Below, in pieces: positions 1 to 5,809 of a stretch of DNA of 5,971 nt; positions within the stretch are counted from its first letter, which is position 1, and each line of letters starts with the position of its first letter. The stretch is from an uncultured Bacilli bacterium (GTDB lineage: Bacteria > Bacillota_I > Bacilli_A > RF39 > UBA660), in the NCBI GenBank assembly GCA_947629425.1, contig CANRDR010000098.1, forward strand, positions 1 through 5,971, given 5' to 3'. The translations under genes were made by a program, and so were the position numbers. The notes under the pieces are model-generated. The model had not been told where the DNA came from and searched no databases. It was given only the letters and a program-made list of their open reading frames with translations.

Positions 1-38
1 GTAATGGTACAAAAGGAAATTCATATACCGTAAAATAA
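1..38 (+). CDS. Possible C-terminal tail of an upstream gene (partial)
   Basis: Reading from base 3, the frame gives NGTKGNSYTVK followed by TAA at 36-38. Its Gly/Ser/Thr-rich composition resembles the tail of an extracellular or repeat-containing protein, and the stop lies just upstream of a promoter for the next gene, as expected at a gene end. The other frames give a stop at bases 2-4, or VMVQKEIHIP and a stop at 31-33, so the frame choice is not certain. No domain can be named from eleven residues. Confidence 0.35.
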   Translation, partial: NGTKGNSYTVK

Positions 39-48
39 TATAAAATTA

Positions 49-77
49 TTGAAAACAAATAAAAATTATAATAAAAT
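49..77 (+). promoter_or_regulatory. Sigma-A-type promoter for the YitT-family gene
   Basis: TTGAAA at 49-54 is separated by 17 nt from TAAAAT at 72-77; each hexamer matches consensus at five of six positions. Transcription would start near 84, which is also where the GGTGA ribosome-binding site (84-88) begins. The leader before the ATG at 93 would therefore be only about 9 nt. In such AT-rich DNA chance matches are common, but spacing and position are both right. Confidence 0.6.
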
Positions 78-92
78 TATATTGGTGATTAT

Positions 93-998
93 ATGGGGTT
101 GTTTGATTTATTTTTAAAAAGAAATATACTAAATAAAATAAAAGAAAAAAACAGAATTCCTAGATTAATAATATATTTTATCTCATGTTTTATAGTAGCA
201 TTAATGTATAATGTATTATTTGTAAGAAATAATTTAGTTATAGGTGGAATGAGTGGACTTGCAATTGTTGTAAAACAAGCATTAGGTATTAATACTGGAA
301 TATTTCTAATGTTATCTACAATGTTTTTATTAGGTATAAGTCTAGTAATAGTAGGAGTACATGAAACTAGTAAAGGTTTAGTAGGTGCAATAGTTTATCC
401 TATTATGGTATCACTAACAGAACCCCTTGCAAGTCATATAAATATACAATTTAGTAGTTTCTTATTTGAAATATTAACATTAGGTTTTATTTATGCAGTA
501 TTTTTAGGATTAATATACAAAGTAGGTTATTCAACAGGTGGAACTGATATAATAAATGCAATAATAGTAAAAAAATCAAAAGTATCTATAGGAACAGCAG
601 GAATATATATAAATATAATTATAATATTTTTAGCAATGATAGTATTTGGTTTACCTAAATCAATATATGCTATATTTACATTATTATTTGTTAATAAAAT
701 AGTAGATTTTGTAATATTAGGAAACAATGATTCAAAATTATGTATAATAAAAACAAAAAATACAAGATATATAGAAGAATTTTTAAAAAATGATTTCAAT
801 ATTGGATATAGTGTTTTTGAATCTAGTGGTGGTATAGATAAAAAATATAGAAAAACAATAATGTGTGTAGTTACTAGTAGAGAATATTACAGTTTTAAAA
901 ATTTAATTTTAGATATAGATAATAATGCATTTTTTGTAACACATAATTGTTATGAAGTACTAGGTGGTAAAAGAAGAAAACTAATTGATTTATCTTAA
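93..998 (+). CDS. YitT family membrane protein (DUF161 plus DUF2179)
   Basis: A 301-residue protein, full length for the family. Residues about 25-210 form a multi-pass membrane region (hydrophobic stretches near 25-45, 68-88, 122-142, 169-187 and 190-208). It carries family-typical glycine motifs: IGGMSGLAIV around 50-59 and YSTGGTDIINA around 146-156. Residues about 213-292 form a soluble DUF2179 domain (CIIKTKN near 217, then VVTSREYY near 259, ending in CYEVLGG). The YitT family is widespread in Firmicutes; its substrate or biochemical role is not established, so no gene symbol is given. The start is set by GGTGA at 84-88, four bases before ATG. The gene is monocistronic: it has its own promoter and ends in a terminator shared with the convergent gene. 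Family assignment is confident; function is not known. Confidence 0.9.
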   Translation: MGLFDLFLKRNILNKIKEKNRIPRLIIYFISCFIVALMYNVLFVRNNLVIGGMSGLAIVVKQALGINTGIFLMLSTMFLLGISLVIVGVHETSKGLVGAIVYPIMVSLTEPLASHINIQFSSFLFEILTLGFIYAVFLGLIYKVGYSTGGTDIINAIIVKKSKVSIGTAGIYINIIIIFLAMIVFGLPKSIYAIFTLLFVNKIVDFVILGNNDSKLCIIKTKNTRYIEEFLKNDFNIGYSVFESSGGIDKKYRKTIMCVVTSREYYSFKNLILDIDNNAFFVTHNCYEVLGGKRRKLIDLS

Positions 999-1034
999 TT
1001 ATTTATTAAAGATAAAACAATTAGGCTTTTTTTT
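981..1034. terminator. Bidirectional intrinsic terminator between convergent genes
   Basis: Arm 981-996 pairs with 1009-1024: CTAATTG with CAATTAG (7 bp), one A/A mismatch, then TTTATCTT with AAGATAAA (8 bp), around a 12-nt loop. On the + strand the stem is followed by GC and eight T (1027-1034). On the - strand the exit is U-rich (TTTTCTTCTT from the complement of 971-980). It should stop transcription both of the YitT-family gene and of the DUF6512-like gene. The stem contains the stop codons of both genes, so the terminator is built from coding sequence on each side. Confidence 0.8.
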
Positions 1035-1481
1035 ATTAAATTTAAAATAGGTAAATATAATAGCAAATAAACCAATAAAACCAATAAAATTAAGAATAAT
1101 ACCAGTACTATAAAAACACAATAATTTAATAGAAACATAATATGCTATTGTTAAACATACATAAAATATTGATATATCTAAAAACATAATATTTTTATGT
1201 AAAATAAGTTTATAACCATAATAAAATACTAATAATAAAAATGAAAATACTAATATAGATATAAATTTAGCAAAGAAAAGAGAATTAAAATTAAATGTTA
1301 ATAACTCTATAATTGTCCACAATAAAATTGGTGTTACTCCTAATTTAATATGTTCAAAAGTAGATTCATCTTTTGCAAATAAAAAACCTATTAATTTATT
1401 TTTATTAGATAAATCATATAAAAAATGTCCAATAGTACCTAATACCATACTAAATACTAATCCTAATATCTCAATTAACAT
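999..1481 (-). CDS. DUF6512-like small integral membrane protein
   Basis: A 160-residue, very hydrophobic protein with about five membrane segments (roughly residues 3-20, 50-64, 72-90, 101-121 and 126-146). The N-terminal part has the pattern GTIGHFLYDLS (15-25), then KDESTFEHIKLG (37-48). This resembles the HF-Y-W and NES-WEHLKL signatures I associate with DUF6512 proteins; the call rests on recalled family features, not a search. The function of that family is unknown. The start chosen is ATG at 1481, with GAGTGAT at 1492-1486 as ribosome-binding site; an in-frame GTG at 1490 lies inside that site and is unlikely to be the start. The last residues, a lysine run then CFIFNK, are encoded by the shared terminator's T-run and stem, so the C-terminus is probably shaped by terminator function rather than protein need. 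Confidence 0.72.
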   Translation of the reverse strand: MLIEILGLVFSMVLGTIGHFLYDLSNKNKLIGFLFAKDESTFEHIKLGVTPILLWTIIELLTFNFNSLFFAKFISILVFSFLLLVFYYGYKLILHKNIMFLDISIFYVCLTIAYYVSIKLLCFYSTGIILNFIGFIGLFAIIFTYFKFNKKKPNCFIFNK

Positions 1482-1498
1482 AAATATCACTCATTTCT

Positions 1499-1527
1499 AT
1501 TTAAAGAACTCATATTTTATGTTATAA
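1499..1527 (-). promoter_or_regulatory. Candidate promoter for the DUF6512-like gene
   Basis: On the minus strand TTATAA (1527-1522) is followed after 17 nt by TTAAAT (1504-1499); each matches consensus at four of six positions. The start would fall near 1492, immediately at the ribosome-binding site, giving a leader of about 11 nt like other genes here. Both elements overlap those of the opposite promoter for the AAA+ gene. The hexamers are weak and the DNA is AT-rich, so this is tentative. Confidence 0.35.
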
Positions 1528-1528
1528 T
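1500..1528 (+). promoter_or_regulatory. Extended -10 promoter for the Clp-like ATPase gene
   Basis: A perfect TATAAT at 1523-1528 is preceded by TG at 1520-1521, giving the extended -10 form TGnTATAAT. A weak -35, TTTAAA, lies at 1500-1505 with 17-nt spacing. Transcription should begin near 1535, directly before the ribosome-binding site AGGAAGTGA (1536-1544). Confidence 0.65.
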
Positions 1529-1551
1529 TTTATTCAGGAAGTGACTCATTT

Positions 1552-2553
1552 ATGAAAAATGAACCATTAGAAATATTTGATTTAAATGATAATATAGAAG
1601 AATTTAAACTAGATGAAAAAAATATAGAAAATAATAATTTCAGTATACTAAATAATTATGGAGAAAATTTAACAGAAAAAGAATATATAACTGATCCAGC
1701 AATAGGTAGAAATGAAGAAATTCAAAAAATGATACTTGCTATACTAACTCCAGATAAAAGTGCTTTATTAGTAGGTAAACCTGGCATAGGTAAAACTGCC
1801 TTAGTAGAAGGTTTAGCATATAAAATACAAAAAAATGATGTGCCTGATGCTTTAAAAGGTTGGACAATTTATAAAATAAATATTACAAGTTTATTGGGTA
1901 ATTCTATAAATAATGATCAAAGTGAAAATAGAATAGAATTATTAATACAAGAATTAAAAAATTCAAAAAATACTATTATATTTATAGATGAAGTACATCT
2001 TTTAGTTAATAAAGCTACTAGCAATAATAATATAGATTTTGCTAATATGTTAAAACCAGCATTAGATAGAGGTACTATTAAAATGATTGGTGCTACTACT
2101 ACTGAAGAATATGAAGCATATATATTAAGAGATAGAGCATTCTTAAGAAGATTTATAAAAATAGATATTAATGAAGCAGATAAAGATACTGTATTAAAAA
2201 TACTTATGGGAACATATCCTAAATTTGAAAAGAAAATGAAAGTTAAATTAGATTATACTGATTTTCAAAAAGAAAGAATTTTTAAATTTATAATAGATAT
2301 GACTAGTGAATTTAAAAGAATATATGAAATATCTAATAGATATCCGGATATATGTTTAACAATTATATCTTCTGCTTTTAGTTATGCAGTATTTGAAAAT
2401 GAAAGTGTTGTAAAAATGAAACATTTTTATAAAGCTATTGTTAATGCAAATAATTTATATCCAGATGCTAAAAAGAAAGATATAGAAAAATTTAAAGTAG
2501 ATTTTAAAGATATGTTAGATGAAGAAAAAGTTGATTTAAGTGATATTAATTAA
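1552..2553 (+). CDS. Stand-alone Clp-type AAA+ ATPase (ClpA/B/C D1-like module only)
   Basis: The 333-residue protein matches one Clp/Hsp100 D1 nucleotide-binding domain. Visible in order: an acidic, Asn-rich N-terminal stretch (1-43); the entry motif DPAIGRNEEI (48-57); Walker A GKPGIGKT (75-82); Walker B IIFIDE (142-147) leading into VHLL; the D1 block NMLKPALDRG (165-174); sensor-1 region MIGATTTEEY (178-187); paired arginine-finger candidates R199/R200 in RDRAFLRRF; and RYPDICLTII (263-272), matching the sensor-2 region of D1. Typical ClpB/ClpC proteins exceed 800 residues; here the Clp N-domain, middle domain, whole D2 and ClpP-docking loop are absent. Where D1 usually has the pore loop AGAKYRGEFEER, this protein has GNSINNDQSENR, with no aromatic residue. 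ATP binding and hydrolysis look intact; ordinary substrate threading does not. The ATG at 1552 follows AGGAAGTGA by 7 nt. No frame remnants of D2 follow, so it looks like a genuine short protein and not a decayed ClpB. It precedes a HipA-like kinase gene by 59 nt. Function unknown. Confidence 0.82.
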   Translation: MKNEPLEIFDLNDNIEEFKLDEKNIENNNFSILNNYGENLTEKEYITDPAIGRNEEIQKMILAILTPDKSALLVGKPGIGKTALVEGLAYKIQKNDVPDALKGWTIYKINITSLLGNSINNDQSENRIELLIQELKNSKNTIIFIDEVHLLVNKATSNNNIDFANMLKPALDRGTIKMIGATTTEEYEAYILRDRAFLRRFIKIDINEADKDTVLKILMGTYPKFEKKMKVKLDYTDFQKERIFKFIIDMTSEFKRIYEISNRYPDICLTIISSAFSYAVFENESVVKMKHFYKAIVNANNLYPDAKKKDIEKFKVDFKDMLDEEKVDLSDIN

Positions 2554-2561
2554 CTTTTTTT
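2525..2561 (+). terminator. Possible weak terminator after the Clp-like ATPase gene
   Basis: Bases 2525-2536 can pair with 2548-2559 (12 pairs, with one G-C and one G-T pair) around an 11-nt loop, and seven T occupy 2555-2561. The stem is nearly all A-U and shares its T-run with the tail, so termination may be partial, allowing read-through into the kinase gene. The hairpin covers the end of the coding sequence and its stop codon. Confidence 0.4.
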
Positions 2562-2563
2562 AA

Positions 2564-2591
2564 TTGACATTAAATTATTAAGTGTTAAAAT
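2564..2591 (+). promoter_or_regulatory. Near-consensus promoter for the HipA-like kinase gene
   Basis: A perfect -35 TTGACA (2564-2569), 16-nt spacer, and TAAAAT (2586-2591) preceded by TG at 2583-2584, giving the extended -10 TGnTAAAAT. This is the best promoter in the window. The start should lie near 2598, leaving a leader of about 15 nt that is mostly the ribosome-binding site AAGGTGAG (2601-2608). It means the kinase can be transcribed without the ATPase gene. Confidence 0.7.
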
Positions 2592-2612
2592 ACCTAATAA
2601 AAGGTGAGTTTT

Positions 2613-3434
2613 ATGAAGTTATTAGATACTAAAAAAGTATGGTTTTTAGATAAAGATTTTAAACTTGCTAATGTTGATGATTATCCAATAGAAAATAAAA
2701 AATATAAAAAAGCATTTATAGAAATAAATAATGAAATATATAAAATAAAAAAAAGAAATATAAATATTTTATATAATGAATTATTAGGAGAAAAAATATC
2801 AGAATATTTTAAACTTAAAACTGTTAAAAGTATATTAACTACATTTAGTAATATAAATGTGAGATTAGATAAACTAAACTTATTTTTATTAACTAAGTCT
2901 TTTATAGATACTAATAAACAATATTTTAATATAAATAAATTAGATATATTAGATTATTTTAATTGTTTTGAAATGGTAGATTCTTTAAAAGGTTATTATA
3001 ATAAAGAATTACATATGTTTTTATTTATAGATGAATTAGATTTAGATAGTATTAAAATAGATTTAAAAAAAATGATAATAAGAGATTATATAACTAATCA
3101 AGGTGATAGAAATAGAAATAACTTTTTATTTGAATATAATGATAATCATGTAAAAATGATGCCTTTATATGATTATGAACATTCTTTTATGTATAGAAAA
3201 TATACTAATAAATTTGAATTTGATCCATTAGATAAAGATATTAGAAATCATATACATAATGATTTATTTATTCAAGAATTACTTATTAAAGCATTAGAAT
3301 TAAATATAAATAATATATTTGATAATATATTAGAAGAATATCATATATTATTAAATAATATAGAAAGAGAAAACTATAATAAAATAATAGATAATCAAAA
3401 AAAAGAAATACTTGAATACAAGTTAGTAAAATAA
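2613..3434 (+). CDS. Small HipA/CtkA-like protein kinase-fold protein
   Basis: A 273-residue protein with the signature of the HipA / PI3K-like kinase fold. The N-lobe shows a beta-strand pattern with candidate ATP-binding lysines K44/K46 in EIYKIKK (41-47), followed by a helix NELLGEKISEYF (55-66), the position where HipA-family proteins carry a conserved E/Y-containing helix. The C-lobe has RDYITNQGDRNRNNFLF (157-173) and MPLYDYEHSF (183-192). D165, N170 and D187 would be the catalytic Asp, Asn and metal-binding Asp; their spacing (5 and 17) closely matches D309, N314 and D332 of E. coli HipA as I recall them. It is much shorter than HipA (about 440 residues), lacking HipA's N-terminal domain, and is nearer in size to CtkA-type kinases. 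The start is ATG 2613, placed five bases after GGTGA (2603-2607); the in-frame GTG at 2604 is part of that site and is unlikely. No HipB-like DNA-binding antitoxin gene lies beside it. The substrate is unknown. Confidence 0.72.
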   Translation: MKLLDTKKVWFLDKDFKLANVDDYPIENKKYKKAFIEINNEIYKIKKRNINILYNELLGEKISEYFKLKTVKSILTTFSNINVRLDKLNLFLLTKSFIDTNKQYFNINKLDILDYFNCFEMVDSLKGYYNKELHMFLFIDELDLDSIKIDLKKMIIRDYITNQGDRNRNNFLFEYNDNHVKMMPLYDYEHSFMYRKYTNKFEFDPLDKDIRNHIHNDLFIQELLIKALELNINNIFDNILEEYHILLNNIERENYNKIIDNQKKEILEYKLVK

Positions 3435-3470
3435 TTATTTAGCCTTTATTCCTTGATAAGTATTTCTTTT
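3401..3470. terminator. Likely bidirectional terminator between kinase and radical SAM genes
   Basis: AAAAGAAATACTT (3401-3413) is exactly complementary to AAGTATTTCTTTT (3458-3470), a 13-bp stem. Inside it GAATA (3414-3418) can pair with TATTC (3447-3451), and a perfect 12-nt palindrome AAATAATTATTT (3429-3440) is centred on the junction of the two stop codons. The + strand exits into U-rich sequence; the - strand exits into eight U (complement of the A-run 3397-3404). The loop is large and branched, so this is less certain than the terminator at 981-1034. Confidence 0.5.
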
Positions 3471-4364
3471 CTTCATTTCTTTATCTATATCATTTAATAC
3501 AACAAATTTTTTTAATAACCAAGCGGGTTCTATTAAATCTTCTTTAACAGGGTCTCCAGTAATTCTATTTATTACTATATCTTCATTTAAATATTCTAAT
3601 TGATTTATAACAATATCTATATATTCTTCTTTAGTTAGTATATGAAATGGATTTTCTTTATACATATTTTCTAATGTTGTATTTTTTATAATATGTAACA
3701 TATGTATTTTAATACCATCTATTTTTAATTTATTTAGATATTTTGCTGTTTCTATCATCATTTCTTTAGTTTCATAAGGTAAACCATTTATTATATGAAC
3801 AACTACATTTATATTTCTTTGTTTTAGTTTTTTAAAACACTCTTCAAAATTTTTTAAATCATGACCTCTATTTATTAATTTTAAAGTCTTATTATGCATA
3901 GATTGTAGACCTAATTCAATTGTTAAATAAGTTCTTTTATTTAAATCAGTTAAGTAATCTAATACTTCATCACTAATAGCGTCACTTCTAGTTGCAATAT
4001 TAAGTCCAACTACATTATCTAATTTTATAATAGGTTCAAATTTTTTCTTTAATTCATCTACACTTGCATAAGTATTTGTATTAGCTTGAAAGTATGCAAT
4101 ATATTTAGCATTAGGCCATTTTTTATGTAGAATGGTTTTAACTTCATTAAATTGAGTTACTAAATCTTTATCTTTATCGCCAGCAAAATCTCCACTACCT
4201 AATTTGCTACAAAAAATACATCCATTTGTACTAACAGTCCCATCTTTATTAGGACATGTAAATCCACCATTTAAACTAACTTTAAAAACTTTTGAATTAA
4301 ATTTTTTTCTATAAAAATAATTTAAAGTATAATATCTTTTATTATCTAGTGTATTTTTAAACAT
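3435..4364 (-). CDS. TIGR01212-family radical SAM protein (YhcC/YtqA-like)
   Basis: A 309-residue, full-length member. Near the N-terminus are KRYYTLNYFYRKKF (9-22) and FKVSLNGGFTCPN (27-39), then the cluster-binding cysteines C37, C49 and C52 (C-x11-C-x2-C), the widened spacing seen in this family in place of the classical CX3CX2C. Further family blocks are AYFQANTNTYA (90-100), GLNIATRSD (120-128), ELGLQSMHNKTLKLINRGHD (150-169), HIINGLPYETKEMM (190-203) and NRITGDPVKEDLIEPAW (266-282). Such proteins bind a [4Fe-4S] cluster and S-adenosylmethionine; the family's substrate is not something I can state with confidence. The chosen ATG (4364) follows GGTGA (4373-4369) by four bases. An upstream in-frame ATG at 4385 has no ribosome-binding site and overlaps the predicted -10 element, so it is rejected. 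Monocistronic, convergent with the kinase gene, and divergent from the NlpC/P60 gene. Confidence 0.93.
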   Translation of the reverse strand: MFKNTLDNKRYYTLNYFYRKKFNSKVFKVSLNGGFTCPNKDGTVSTNGCIFCSKLGSGDFAGDKDKDLVTQFNEVKTILHKKWPNAKYIAYFQANTNTYASVDELKKKFEPIIKLDNVVGLNIATRSDAISDEVLDYLTDLNKRTYLTIELGLQSMHNKTLKLINRGHDLKNFEECFKKLKQRNINVVVHIINGLPYETKEMMIETAKYLNKLKIDGIKIHMLHIIKNTTLENMYKENPFHILTKEEYIDIVINQLEYLNEDIVINRITGDPVKEDLIEPAWLLKKFVVLNDIDKEMKKRNTYQGIKAK

Positions 4365-4380
4365 AAAATCACCAGTAAGT

Positions 4381-4409
4381 ATCATATCATTTAATATAAT
4401 TTATTTCTA
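4381..4409 (-). promoter_or_regulatory. Extended -10 promoter for the radical SAM gene
   Basis: On the minus strand TAGAAA (4409-4404, four of six) is followed after 17 nt by TATGAT (4386-4381, five of six), with TG at 4389-4388 giving TGnTATGAT. Transcription would begin near 4374, one base before the GGTGA site, so the leader is about 10 nt. Confidence 0.55.
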
Positions 4410-4419
4410 TAAAAAATAC

Positions 4420-4460
4420 TATAATTTTTTTAGATAATATGGTATTCTATTAATGGAATA
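4420..4460 (+). promoter_or_regulatory. Promoter region and small leader hairpin of the NlpC/P60 gene
   Basis: Two candidate -10 elements are visible: a perfect TATAAT at 4420-4425 without a clear -35, and TGnTATTCT (TG at 4440-4441, hexamer 4443-4448). If the first is used, the leader is about 46 nt and includes a 7-bp hairpin in which TATTC (4443-4447) pairs with GAATA (4456-4460), just upstream of AAGGAG (4464-4469). I cannot decide between them from sequence. Confidence 0.35.
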
Positions 4461-4477
4461 TTTAAGGAGTAGTAAAA

Positions 4478-5809
4478 ATGAAGAAAAAAATAATAATTAT
4501 TGTAAGTATAATTTTTTTAATTTTGTTATGTTTAGGTTTATCTTTCTATTTTTTTCTTTATAAAGTTAATATAAAAAATATATCATATAAATTAAATAAA
4601 GATACTATTATTGCAAATATAAAGTTTAATAATCTATATATAAATGGTTTTTGTGAAATAAATGGTAATAAGGTTGCTATTATAAATAAAGAATGTGATA
4701 TTACTATTCCTAATACTAATACTGATGTTTATATTATAAATGATTTTCATAAAGAAAAATTTAAATTTAATCCTAATCAAAATGAAATAATAGATTTTGA
4801 AATAGAAAATAAAATATATTTAGTTGTAGGTGAAGAAAAGAAAATTGATGTTAATATAAATAGTATAGGTAATCCTGATAAGAGTTTAGATATAAAAAGT
4901 AATGATGAAAATATTGTTAAAGTTGATGGGTATTCATTAATTGGGATAGGTAAAGGTAATACTAAGGTAGTTGTTAAAGTAGGAAAAATAGAAAAAGAAA
5001 TAGAAGTTATTGTTACTGATTTAGCAGTATTACCTAAATTAGATAATAATAAAAAATATTTATCTTGTAATATTTATAGTGATGAAGATAATAAAATATT
5101 AGATGAATTATTAGAATATAGAGTTAATACTGCTGGATATAAAACTAGAGGGGCAGTAGTTGCAGCAGCAAGATTTTTAACTTTAGAGTTTCCTTATAAA
5201 CTAAGTTATTTTTGGGAAAATGGAAGACTTAATAATAATACTGGTGGACCAAAAGCTGACGGAGAAGGTAGATTTTATCATAAAGGTTTATATTTAAGTT
5301 CTTCTAAATTTAATGATTTAGATAAAAGTTTAATAAGATTTGGGCCAGCAACATGGGGTTGTCCTTTAACAAACTGGGAAGATAAACCTAGAGCAGGATT
5401 TATTAGAGGTCAAAAAGTACCAAACGGATTAGATTGTAGTGGTTTTGTAACTTGGGTTTTATATAATGCTGGATTTGATCCTAAAGATTCAGGTGCGGGA
5501 GATACTCCATCAGTAAGTGATGATTTAGGAGATTTTGGCCCACATCAAAAAATTACTATGGAACTTCTAGAAAGTGGAACTATAAAGCCTGGTGATTATA
5601 TTGCATCAGATGGACATGCTGCATTAGTAGGTGGAATAGATATAAATAATAAAAAATTATATGTTGCTGAATCAACAACTTATTGGAGAGGTGTTGTAAT
5701 GCATGAATATAATTTTAAAGATTTAATTAATTATAATCATTTAAATTATATAATAAATATGGATGATTATTATAAAGAAGAAGGAAATTATACATATTTT
5801 TGGGAATAA
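4478..5809 (+). CDS. Membrane-anchored Big_2 plus NlpC/P60-type cell-wall hydrolase
   Basis: A 443-residue surface protein. Residues 1-4 are lysine-rich and 5-28 hydrophobic, forming a signal anchor. C18 is preceded by Leu, so there is no good lipobox. Residues about 30-110 are Asn/Lys-rich and beta-prone without a recognised domain. Residues about 113-180 look like a bacterial Ig-like Big_2 domain (IYLVVGEEKKIDV, then NIVKVDG and GKGNTKVVVKVG). After a linker, about 195-318 is unassigned but conserved-looking (TWGCPLTNWEDKPRAGF). The C-terminal catalytic part shows NlpC/P60 features: LDCSGFVTWVLYNAGF (318-333) with C320 as nucleophile, KPGDYIASDGHAALVGGID (370-388) with H380 as the histidine; the third residue is unclear (E398 or a neighbour). 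Such enzymes usually cleave peptide stems of peptidoglycan; here that is inference. The start ATG has AAGGAG eight bases upstream. It is transcribed divergently from the radical SAM gene. Confidence 0.8.
   Translation: MKKKIIIIVSIIFLILLCLGLSFYFFLYKVNIKNISYKLNKDTIIANIKFNNLYINGFCEINGNKVAIINKECDITIPNTNTDVYIINDFHKEKFKFNPNQNEIIDFEIENKIYLVVGEEKKIDVNINSIGNPDKSLDIKSNDENIVKVDGYSLIGIGKGNTKVVVKVGKIEKEIEVIVTDLAVLPKLDNNKKYLSCNIYSDEDNKILDELLEYRVNTAGYKTRGAVVAAARFLTLEFPYKLSYFWENGRLNNNTGGPKADGEGRFYHKGLYLSSSKFNDLDKSLIRFGPATWGCPLTNWEDKPRAGFIRGQKVPNGLDCSGFVTWVLYNAGFDPKDSGAGDTPSVSDDLGDFGPHQKITMELLESGTIKPGDYIASDGHAALVGGIDINNKKLYVAESTTYWRGVVMHEYNFKDLINYNHLNYIINMDDYYKEEGNYTYFWE

Noticed and set aside
527..799. A 90-codon minus-strand open frame
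   Set aside because: It lies wholly opposite the well-supported YitT-family gene, resembles no family I know, and has no ribosome-binding site worth noting; it is a shadow.
2604..2612. GTG at 2604 as start of the HipA-like kinase
   Set aside because: The GTG is part of the AAGGTGAG ribosome-binding site; ATG at 2613 has correct spacing from it.
1552..3434. Classical HipBA toxin-antitoxin operon
   Set aside because: No small helix-turn-helix antitoxin gene precedes the kinase; the upstream gene is an AAA+ ATPase, and no short frame with DNA-binding features fits the 59-nt gap.
4365..4385. ATG at 4385 as start of the radical SAM protein
   Set aside because: It has no ribosome-binding site, overlaps the predicted -10 element, and family homology begins after the ATG at 4364.
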